A stretch of 64,000 nucleotides of DNA from an uncultured Proteiniphilum sp. (lineage in GTDB: Bacteria > Bacteroidota > Bacteroidia > Bacteroidales > Dysgonomonadaceae). Under the pieces are notes generated by a model. It had not been told where the DNA came from and searched no databases. It was given only the letters and a program-made list of their open reading frames with translations. The first letter of the stretch is position 1. Each line of letters opens with the position of its first letter. The translations under genes and the position numbers were made by a program. This document shows, piece after piece, positions 16,477 to 24,172 of this stretch. The DNA is taken from positions 1 to 64,000 of the forward strand of contig NZ_CALNAT010000227.1 in assembly GCF_937873925.1 (NCBI RefSeq), written 5' to 3'.

Positions 16477-19400
16477 TTAAAATTCTAAATTGAGACCACA
16501 TCCATAATAAATCAGTGTCGGATAATTACGGCCGCTGTTTGAAGCAACGCCGGCAATACCTCCCATATTGTTGCCGAATTCAGAAGATTCCGGGTCGATA
16601 AACGAAGTGGCGGACAATGTCAGTAGGTTCTGTGCATTAAGGTACATTCTCAGTTTGCCTGCACCGAGCTTGGAGGTAATGTGTTTCGGTAGGGTATAAC
16701 CTATTTGTATATTTTTCAGACGGAGATAAGCCGCATCCAATAAATAGATATCCGAATCACGTCCGTAGTTGTTGATGTTCGAAGCTGAACCATCTGCCGT
16801 GAGGCGTGGCCAACGAGCATCCATGTTGGTAGGACCCCAATAGTCCAGTTGGTGCTGGAACATAACCTGCGTGAAGTTGGAAGCATACGGACGTATCAGT
16901 TCACCGCGAAGCACCATACTACGTTTCCCGACACCTTGAACAAATAAACCTAAGTCGAATCCTTTCCAACTGAGGTTATAATTCAGTCCGAAGGTATACC
17001 GGGGAAAGGCATTACCTAACACCTGACGGTCTTTTTCGTCGATTACACCGTCTTCGTAATAATCTACATATTTCACGTCCCCTGGCGCTACTGAAGCGCC
17101 AACGGGTAATGCACTATTGGCAATATCATCTTCGTCCTTAAAGAATCCGTCAGTTTTGTACCCAAAATAAGAATTCAGAGCAATACCTTCCCTTATTAAG
17201 GACGACATCTGTTCTTTTGCATTAATCCGCTCGTCACCAAAGTCAATAATTTTATTTTTTGAATCGGCAATATTGAAGTTAATGCGGTGTTGCATCCCTA
17301 TAGTATTAAAGTTGTAATTAATACTAGCTTCCCAACCCCTGTTTTGCATTTTCCCGGCATTCTCTATAGCGACAGCACCGCCGAACACAGCAGGAACTTC
17401 AGGGCTCAACAGAATGCCGGATGTCGTTTGGTTAAAATAATCAAACGATACCATCAACTGATTCTTGAGAAATGCAGCGTCAGTACCAATATTAAACGTT
17501 GCTGACGTTTCCCATTCCAGATCTTTATTACCGAAGCTGAACCCGGTACCCGATACGGGAGTTTTGTTGAATCCGTAGTTATTGGTATATACAGTGTAGG
17601 TAGTCATATAGCGGTAATCACCTACATTTTGGTTGCCCAGCACACCATACGAACCACGTATCTTCAAATCTCCCACAGTATTGCGATATGTTTCCATAAA
17701 ATTTTCCTGCGATACACGCCAACCTGCCGTTACAGACGGGAAGAAACCCCATCGGTGCTCTTTGGCAAATTTGGAAGAACCATCGTAGCGAAAACTTACT
17801 TCGCCATAGTATTTATCGGCAAACGAATAACCGGCCCTGCCAAATAATGAATAAATACTTGTACGGATAGTGGCATCGGGGGTATTATAGCTGTTTATTG
17901 GATCTATCTCTGTTAATCCGTCAGTCGCAGGAATACCAAGATCCGGATCAGTAAATTTTTTTCTGATTTCGTTGGCTTGCTGCGTATATGATTCATTAGA
18001 AAAACCAACCAATCCCGTAATATGGTGTACGTTGTTAAAAATACGATCGTAATCCAGCAGGAATTGCGTGTTCAGTCGATAATATTTTTCGTTATAATCT
18101 TCTGTATTTCTTTCCTGACCAGTATAGCTTGTCGGTTCTTCAGATGTTTCACTGGCGTAATATGCCACTTCAAGGGTTCTGACAAAACGATGATTTGCAG
18201 TGAGGTCAAGTCCGAACATACCTTTTGCTTTCAAACCTTTAATGATTTCCAATTCACCGGTTAGGTTGCCAATAATATTGTCTTCATCCCGGTCACGATA
18301 ACCTCCTGCTTCCAAAAGTCCAAGGCTAGTAAACTGATCAACGTAACGGCCCTTGCTGTCTTTCATTTTATTATAATAATAGGAGGGGAAGCGAGTGGCA
18401 TTTTGTATGGCATTACCTGCATTCGGAGCATGGTGCATAATCCGATTATAGGCTAATTGGGAGGAAAATTTCAATCTTCCGTATTCAGAGGTTAGATTAG
18501 TGCGAAAATTGTAGCGCTTCATACCGTAGTCTCCGCCCACAAAATTGCTTGCCTGATCGTAATAACCTGCTGAAGCCATATAAGTTGATGTTTCGCTCCC
18601 TCCCGAAACACTTGCCGTATATGTTTGTTTCAGAGCGGGTTTCAGAATTTGAAACAGGAAATACTCCTGGTCTTCGTGTTCATATAAATCGCGTATTTCA
18701 TCGGGAGTATAAACCGGGGTCCGACCTACATTAACTTCCGCCTGATTTCTGAGTATAGCATTCTCATACCCTTTTACCGGGGAGAACAGAAAATGAGGTG
18801 TTTCGTAACCAACCATGGAATTAAAACGGACAATCGGTTTACGATTTTTACTTCCTTGCTTGGTGGTTACCAGCAATACCCCACTTGACGAACGAGAACC
18901 GTAAATGGCGGCACTACCTGCATCTTTTAACACAGAAATGGAAGCGATATCGTCCGGATTTATACGATTTAGGCTGCTCAGATCCGTAATAATGCCATCA
19001 ATAAGTACTAACGGATCGTTATTGGTTATGGTGCTGACACCGCGTATGTTAATACTTAGCTGGTTGTCATTCGGGTTCATATTGCTTTGCTGGATAATCA
19101 GATTCGCAGAAGCTCCCTGTAAAGCCTGCATGGCGTTACCTACCGGTCTGTTTTCAAAAACATCGGAGGCGATCTGATCAACTGCCCCGGTTATACTTCG
19201 GCGTTGACGTGTTCCGTATCCGATTACAATCAATTCATCCAATGCTTTGGTATCTTCCTGCAGAACAATATTAAAAGTCGTTTTTCCTACCGTATTAATA
19301 TCGTAAGTAAGATAGCCGATATACGAAATATACAGTACAGCATTGTTTTCAACTCTCAATGAAAAATTACCGTCTATATCGGTTACCGTACCGTTGGTGG

Positions 19401-19854
19401 TACCTTTTTCCACAATATTAGCCCCGATAATGGGTTCTCCCGAGGTATCCGTTATAACTCCGGAAACGGTTTTGCTTTGTCTCTGCCTCGATTGGACGTT
19501 ACTTACCGGGGGTGTTGAACTCACGGAGATGGTGTTATTTGTCCGTTGGAAATAGAGGTTTGTCTGGGCGGTTATTTTATCCAAAACATCCTGAATGGTA
19601 GCATTTCGTATATTCAGTGTAATATTGGGCGCTTTGTCCACAATACTCTGGTCGTAAAAGAACTTGTAATCCGTGAGCGTACTGATTTGCTGAAATACCT
19701 CACTAAGAGATTGGTTTTGTACATTGAGCGAGAGATTACTGTTTTTCGTGTTCTGCCCGGAAACAGGAGCAATTACAGCAAAAAACAAAATCATCATGAT
19801 AAAAAAATTAAGAAAAAACGATATTTGTTTTTTTAATTGATGGGTGAATTTCAT
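16477..19854 (-). CDS. SusC/RagA TonB-dependent transporter with STN signalling domain
   Basis: This 1125-residue outer-membrane porin imports oligosaccharide using TonB energy. After the signal peptide (to about residue 33), residues about 38-112 are an STN (secretin/TonB N-terminal) domain, the part that contacts a FecR-type anti-sigma factor. A carboxypeptidase-regulatory-like domain follows (about 128-205), then the plug (from ELIVIGYGTRQRRSITGAV; SVLKDAGSAAIYGSRSSSGV) and a large beta-barrel ending in the aromatic strand YYGCGLNLEF. The STN domain and the sigma/FecR genes just upstream indicate that substrate transport switches on this operon by trans-envelope signalling. The upstream leader contains a hairpin at 19955-19983. 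Confidence 0.96.
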   Translation of the reverse strand: MKFTHQLKKQISFFLNFFIMMILFFAVIAPVSGQNTKNSNLSLNVQNQSLSEVFQQISTLTDYKFFYDQSIVDKAPNITLNIRNATIQDVLDKITAQTNLYFQRTNNTISVSSTPPVSNVQSRQRQSKTVSGVITDTSGEPIIGANIVEKGTTNGTVTDIDGNFSLRVENNAVLYISYIGYLTYDINTVGKTTFNIVLQEDTKALDELIVIGYGTRQRRSITGAVDQIASDVFENRPVGNAMQALQGASANLIIQQSNMNPNDNQLSINIRGVSTITNNDPLVLIDGIITDLSSLNRINPDDIASISVLKDAGSAAIYGSRSSSGVLLVTTKQGSKNRKPIVRFNSMVGYETPHFLFSPVKGYENAILRNQAEVNVGRTPVYTPDEIRDLYEHEDQEYFLFQILKPALKQTYTASVSGGSETSTYMASAGYYDQASNFVGGDYGMKRYNFRTNLTSEYGRLKFSSQLAYNRIMHHAPNAGNAIQNATRFPSYYYNKMKDSKGRYVDQFTSLGLLEAGGYRDRDEDNIIGNLTGELEIIKGLKAKGMFGLDLTANHRFVRTLEVAYYASETSEEPTSYTGQERNTEDYNEKYYRLNTQFLLDYDRIFNNVHHITGLVGFSNESYTQQANEIRKKFTDPDLGIPATDGLTEIDPINSYNTPDATIRTSIYSLFGRAGYSFADKYYGEVSFRYDGSSKFAKEHRWGFFPSVTAGWRVSQENFMETYRNTVGDLKIRGSYGVLGNQNVGDYRYMTTYTVYTNNYGFNKTPVSGTGFSFGNKDLEWETSATFNIGTDAAFLKNQLMVSFDYFNQTTSGILLSPEVPAVFGGAVAIENAGKMQNRGWEASINYNFNTIGMQHRINFNIADSKNKIIDFGDERINAKEQMSSLIREGIALNSYFGYKTDGFFKDEDDIANSALPVGASVAPGDVKYVDYYEDGVIDEKDRQVLGNAFPRYTFGLNYNLSWKGFDLGLFVQGVGKRSMVLRGELIRPYASNFTQVMFQHQLDYWGPTNMDARWPRLTADGSASNINNYGRDSDIYLLDAAYLRLKNIQIGYTLPKHITSKLGAGKLRMYLNAQNLLTLSATSFIDPESSEFGNNMGGIAGVASNSGRNYPTLIYYGCGLNLEF

Positions 19855-19954
19855 ATATTTGTCGTGTTTAATAATTTTTTAAACAAATTTCTAAACAGGT
19901 AACTTCTTATTTTCCGATGTTGCAAGCGGGTGAAATGGCGAAGTTACCCCTTTT

Positions 19955-19983
19955 AAAGAGCACTTTTCTACAGAGTGCTCTTT
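19955..19983 (-). promoter_or_regulatory. Stem-loop in the leader between fecR and susC
   Basis: A 10-bp perfect inverted repeat (19955-19964 with 19974-19983, 9-nt loop) lies between the FecR stop and the SusC start. On the minus strand it is not followed by a T tract, so it may be a processing or attenuation element rather than a full terminator; on the plus strand it has a short T run but no gene to end. The separate expression of regulators and transporter would fit. Confidence 0.5.
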
Positions 19984-20054
19984 TCTTGGTACGGGATTCT
20001 TGTTTATAGGGGAATCTTATTCATAGGCGTATTTTTTAGGATTAGAACTCGTAT

Positions 20055-21038
20055 TTATTTATAAAGAAGTACTTCATTGTCTTTTTTAATGTATTTGATA
20101 CCGCTGGTGTATTCGATGGATCGTAATACGGATTCGAGGCTCTGGTTGTCATGTTCTCCCGAAATCAGGTTATTGAACTCCTGCCCTTCTTTAAATACAA
20201 TACGGCAACCATATATCCGTTCCAGTTCCCTTGCGATATCGCGGATAGGTGTCCGGTCAAAATAGAGCCAACCTTCTATCCATGCAAAGGAATGTCCGTC
20301 ATTCCGCACGATCTCTTTCATGATCTCTCCCGTGCGGGTATTGAGAGTTATTTTCTCCTTCGGTTTCAGGACAAGAGTGGCTTCAGCCATCGATACCTCT
20401 ACGCGACCTTCATTCACAGCCACTGACACGATCTCGTCCTTATCATATACTTTTACATTAAAAGCCGTACCCAGTACCCGGACATCAAAACATTCCGTTT
20501 CTACAATAAAAGGAGTTTTATCTTTGCTTACATCAAAATAGGCTTCGCCGGAAAGCTTTATACGGCGCTCGTTTTTACCGAAATTATCAGGATAAGCAAT
20601 ATTTGTACGGGAATTCAACACTACCCGGGTACTGTCGGGAAATACCAACCGTCTTTTTTCCCCATAAGAAGTAACGGTTTCCGTGTACAACACAGAAGAT
20701 AATTCCGTCATTTTCACATAATGAAATATATATAGGCCTAAAAATAATACCGATGCCATCGCAGCGATATATACCGCCACCCGACGGAACCGTATCCTCT
20801 TCTTCTTTTCGAGACGCTTCAACAATTGCCAAGCCTCCTGTTTATATTGTTGATAGCTGACGGCATCGGAAGTTTTCTGCAATCCGGTCTCCTCTTCCAG
20901 TTCCCATATTATATTATCTGTCAGAGTGTCATTTCTCCGGTCCTTTACATCCCGAAAAAACTCTTCCGCCTCTTCTTTCGTGTAAAGATTGTCCAGGAAA
21001 CGCCTGATCGTTCTTTCTTTTTCGTTGTTACTCTTCAT
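20055..21038 (-). CDS. FecR-family anti-sigma factor
   Basis: This inner-membrane anti-sigma regulator receives the signal from the SusC STN domain and controls the adjacent ECF sigma factor. From the ATG at 21038 (MKSNNEKERTIRRFL; a TTG start at 21053 is the alternative) it has a cytoplasmic helical N-terminus of about 80 residues, one membrane helix (about 86-107), and a periplasmic FecR domain (VLYTETVTSYGEKRRLVFPD; SGEAYFDVSKDKTPFIVET; VRVLGTAFNVKVY) followed by a DUF4974-like C-terminal segment (FDRTPIRDIARELERIYG). It is the second gene of a sigma-fecR pair directly upstream of SusC. Confidence 0.93.
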   Translation of the reverse strand: MKSNNEKERTIRRFLDNLYTKEEAEEFFRDVKDRRNDTLTDNIIWELEEETGLQKTSDAVSYQQYKQEAWQLLKRLEKKKRIRFRRVAVYIAAMASVLFLGLYIFHYVKMTELSSVLYTETVTSYGEKRRLVFPDSTRVVLNSRTNIAYPDNFGKNERRIKLSGEAYFDVSKDKTPFIVETECFDVRVLGTAFNVKVYDKDEIVSVAVNEGRVEVSMAEATLVLKPKEKITLNTRTGEIMKEIVRNDGHSFAWIEGWLYFDRTPIRDIARELERIYGCRIVFKEGQEFNNLISGEHDNQSLESVLRSIEYTSGIKYIKKDNEVLLYK

Positions 21039-21258
21039 AAATATATCATGCAACCAAAAATGCCTGCTCTATTTTTTGTAAAACAAAACAGCCGATATCT
21101 GCCTTGTATTGTAAAAAAACGCCGTAGCGAATAAAAACCAGCAGGAAAAATATTCAGCTCGTTCAACCGGGACGTGTATAAGTAATACACGGGATAATCG
21201 AAAATCTGGGGTGTCTTTAAATTTTATTAACAACATCTCGCTATAACCCAGAGCCATT

Positions 21259-21882
21259 TCACATATTTATACAGATCAATATAAGCAGCAAACCGGCCAG
21301 ATAGTCGGGATAATCTTTCAGATAACGTTTAATGGTTTTTAAAGCGATTGAGATATGTTCTTGTACCGTAAGCACAGATATACCCAGTTCCTCGGCAATT
21401 TCTTTATGCGTCATCTGTCCGTTCCGGCTCATTTCAAATATCTGTCGCTGGCGGGGAGTCAATTTCTTTACTGCTTTATCGAGAATAACCTTCAATTCAT
21501 TGGTCTGAACATGCTGATTAGTAACGTCGGAGTAATCAATAGCATTGGCAAGGATGTATGATTTGAGTTTTTGATCATTTTCTATATCTCTCAGGATATT
21601 GAGAATGCGATTTTTCACAATGGTGTAAAGGTACGATGAAAATGTTTTTTCAGGATCGAGGAACCGGCGGCCCTGCCAGATAACGGTAAATGCATCCTGA
21701 TAAATGTCTTCTGCAAATTCATGTGATTTGACAAATTTCATGGAAAAATATAACAACCGCTCTTTATATCTTGCATACAATTCACAAAATGCATCCTGAT
21801 CGTTATTGATAAGGCGAACCACTAAATCCCTGTCATTCGTAGTGATATTACTTTCTGTTATTATTCTTTTCTTTGCAGGCAT
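21259..21882 (-). CDS. ECF sigma-70 factor (Bacteroidetes SusC-linked type)
   Basis: This extracytoplasmic-function sigma factor has 208 codons from the ATG at 21882; an open extension to 21990 encodes no sigma homology and is ignored. Region 2 covers DAFCELYARYKERLLYFSMK to EDIYQDAFTVIWQGR; region 4 is the helix-turn-helix in LTPRQRQIFEMSR and HKEIAEELGISVLTVQEHI. The C-terminus is unusually hydrophobic (DYLAGLLLILICINM) and may help anti-sigma or membrane contact. The order sigma, FecR, SusC(STN) is the standard Bacteroidetes arrangement, so its target is probably the mannan-type operon downstream. It sits 128 bp after the end of another FecR gene. Confidence 0.93.
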   Translation of the reverse strand: MPAKKRIITESNITTNDRDLVVRLINNDQDAFCELYARYKERLLYFSMKFVKSHEFAEDIYQDAFTVIWQGRRFLDPEKTFSSYLYTIVKNRILNILRDIENDQKLKSYILANAIDYSDVTNQHVQTNELKVILDKAVKKLTPRQRQIFEMSRNGQMTHKEIAEELGISVLTVQEHISIALKTIKRYLKDYPDYLAGLLLILICINM

Positions 21883-22010
21883 TTTAAAAGCACAAAAGAT
21901 ATCAAATCGAGGAATACTTCTCTCGTATATCTGCAAAGGTAAAATATAAATGTTATAAATATATTTAAAATGAAAGAGAAAAATTACCACGCTGAGACAA
22001 GGCGCAAATT

Positions 22011-23006
22011 TTATTTTATATAAATGGTATTATCTTCTATCGTCCATCTCAATCCGGGATTTAATGTTTCCAAGATGGTCAATACCTGCCGGACATTCTC
22101 ATAAGGTCTATATTTAACGGAAAACCGTCCTCCTCCGTATTTCCTTATATCATAATAGACGGTAACATTGAAACGGCGTTCCACAGTACGAATAATCTCT
22201 TCGAAAGAAGCATCCTCGAATACCAGATAACCTTCTTTCCATCTTGAGACAAGTTCCGCGTCGACCTGTAACCGGGAGGTTTTTCCCTGACGATGGTTAT
22301 ATACAAACTGCTCGTTAGGGCTGATCACTTCCGAAACTCTCACCTTTCCGTCGACATCCACCCGCACCGATCCTTCTTCCAAGGTAACTGCCGCAGTACC
22401 CGCATCTATGTATGATCTTACATTGAATGTCGTTCCCAGAGCTTCTACCTGCATGTATTGAGTTTTCACGATAAAAGGTCGCTTAGGATCTTTCTCAACC
22501 CGGAAAGTAGCTTCTCCGTTCAGGAACAGGTGTCGGTTCGGTCCGGAAAGATCTGCCGCATACAACAGTGTGGAACCGGCGTTCAGCCATACTTCGGAAC
22601 CGTCGGGTAAAAGAACTTGCTTTATTTCTCCGTCATATGCAATGTGTTCCATTATTTCCGTTTTCGAAGCAGATGATTCAAATTTATTATGCATGATCCA
22701 ATAGGTAAGCAACACGCTTACAACAGGCAGAAGTAAAATAGAAGCAATACGAAGTAAGCGTCGGGATAACGATAGATGCATAGGTTTTTTTTCTTTTCCG
22801 ATCCGCCGGTTTATCTCTTCCAGAGCTTGTAATGTATGCCTGTCAGCTTCTGCCGTTTCCTGTTCCCACAATTCATTCAATACTTCGTTCTTTAACGTGT
22901 TGTTTTCTTTGTATGTGAACCATTGCTGGAATTTAAGAATAGACTCTTTGGGGAAATCATTCTCAAAAAAACGGGTCATCAATATGCGCATATGGTGTTT
23001 ATCCAT
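22011..23006 (-). CDS. FecR-family anti-sigma factor (second copy)
   Basis: This is a second anti-sigma factor, belonging with the ECF sigma at 23605-24156. The ATG at 23006 (MDKHHMRILMTRFFEND) is preferred; an in-frame ATG at 23072 would add 22 residues. It has a cytoplasmic helical region, a membrane helix (about 84-105, IASILLLPVVSVLLTYW), and a periplasmic FecR domain (YDGEIKQVLLPDGSEVWLNAGS; GEATFRVEKDPKRPFIVKT; EALGTTFNVRSY) plus a C-terminal DUF4974-like part (FEDASFEEIIRTVERRFNV). It is clearly different in sequence from the FecR at 20055. The gap to its sigma gene is unusually long at almost 600 bp. Confidence 0.92.
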   Translation of the reverse strand: MDKHHMRILMTRFFENDFPKESILKFQQWFTYKENNTLKNEVLNELWEQETAEADRHTLQALEEINRRIGKEKKPMHLSLSRRLLRIASILLLPVVSVLLTYWIMHNKFESSASKTEIMEHIAYDGEIKQVLLPDGSEVWLNAGSTLLYAADLSGPNRHLFLNGEATFRVEKDPKRPFIVKTQYMQVEALGTTFNVRSYIDAGTAAVTLEEGSVRVDVDGKVRVSEVISPNEQFVYNHRQGKTSRLQVDAELVSRWKEGYLVFEDASFEEIIRTVERRFNVTVYYDIRKYGGGRFSVKYRPYENVRQVLTILETLNPGLRWTIEDNTIYIK

Positions 23007-23088
23007 TTTATTCAATAAATTTAGACTTTTTCTCGCTATGGTATAGTCAAAGCAAGCTTTTCCTATACTCATTTAACTTAACGAAAAA

Positions 23089-24156
23089 GTTCAATAATAT
23101 TTTATTCTTTACACTGGTTGTTTTGATATTCCGGCAATATTCACCCCCTGGTTGAACTATCAATTTGACAAAGTTATCTTTTTTTTCTTAAACTCCCTCC
23201 TCTTAATGCGATGCGATGCGAAGTATGGATTATCCTGTCCATAAAAGCATCTGCGGTATTACACCTCGGAAATATCCGTTTTTTGTATGGCTCTTTCCAT
23301 TATATTGCTTTACTGGGTACATTTGCTCCGGATTATTCATTTTGAAGATTATTTTCATCATGCCCGGTTTCAGGCTTCTATTAAGGTAGACAGGAAAACC
23401 GGCGAAAACGCACAAGCCAATATGCATTTTTTCAAAAAAACAGGCAATTATTTAAAATTCATTCCCAATATGACTTTCAATTACGAATGTCACAAATAAA
23501 TATATCCTCTCATTTTATTTCGAAATAAAGGAAGCAAGCAGGCTGAAATAAGAAAGTGTACCTAAATAAGGGAATAAGAATTAACTGAGAATTTCCCCTT
23601 CATCTTAAAAAAACAGAAAAGAAATATGTTGAAATGCCTTCCTTAAATCGCTCAACGCATTAGAAATATGATTCTCTACCGTTCGTTTGTGGATATTCAG
23701 ACGGGAGGCGATTTCATCACTCGAAAACCCTTCTTTCCGGCTCATCTTAAATATGCGCTGACGTTGTTCAGGCATTTGCGAGACCACAAGGTCGATCAGT
23801 AAAGCAAGGTCTTTGGCGAACATATCCTGTTCCGGTTCATATGTTTCCGACTGAGCTAACCGGCTAAGGGTATATTTTTCCTTTACAAGGGTATGTTCAT
23901 AATAGTTATAGATCATGTGACGCGCCATGCTGAACAGATAAGCCTTGAACGACTTGATCTCTTTCATCATTTCACGATTCATCCACACTTTGTAGAATAT
24001 GTCCTGTGCCATATCATACGCTTCCTCCTCATTTTTTATAAAACCCCATAAAAAATGATATATCTTAGGGTGATATGCAAGGAATAATAATTCGTATGAC
24101 CGATGGTCTCCCTCAGCAAGATTGGTCAGGCATTCTATTTCAAGCTTTTTATCCAT
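23089..24156 (-). repeat. Direct repeat copy A: ECF sigma gene plus 3' flank
   Basis: This segment recurs at 40148-40998 in the same orientation. Bases 23690-23922 are identical to 40532-40764 (233 bp with no difference that I can find); the rest of the coding part is similar with scattered changes. The non-coding flank is shared too (for example around 23375-23425 versus 40213-40262), with roughly 200 bp present only in copy A. Homology stops just before the FecR coding region. The flank 23089-23604 has no convincing gene; a 70-codon plus-strand frame there is not conserved in copy B. Confidence 0.85.
23605..24156 (-). CDS. ECF sigma-70 factor, duplicated copy A
   Basis: This 183-residue ECF sigma factor has region 2 (SYELLFLAYHPKIYHF; EAYDMAQDIFYKVWMN) and region 4 (MPEQRQRIFKMSRKEGFS; IASRLNIHKRTVENHIS), ending FQHISFLFF. 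It starts 16 bp after the stop of the kinase-MurQ gene and may be transcribed with it. A FecR gene lies downstream. It is nearly identical in its second half to the sigma at 40447-40998. By position its target could be the GH20 SusCD operon upstream or a shared regulon of both copies. Confidence 0.93.
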   Translation of the reverse strand: MDKKLEIECLTNLAEGDHRSYELLFLAYHPKIYHFLWGFIKNEEEAYDMAQDIFYKVWMNREMMKEIKSFKAYLFSMARHMIYNYYEHTLVKEKYTLSRLAQSETYEPEQDMFAKDLALLIDLVVSQMPEQRQRIFKMSRKEGFSSDEIASRLNIHKRTVENHISNALSDLRKAFQHISFLFF

Positions 24157-24172
24157 TATCGGAAATCAAATA

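Noticed and set aside
16465..16501. Upstream start for the first SusD
   Set aside because: It overlaps the SusC stop and hides the signal peptide; the ATG at 16465 gives a standard lipoprotein signal.
23211..23230. Tandem ATGCG repeat
   Set aside because: Only three 5-bp units; too short to mean anything.
23287..23499. 70-codon plus-strand frame in the sigma copy A flank
   Set aside because: Its part shared with copy B does not preserve codon structure, and most of it is missing there.
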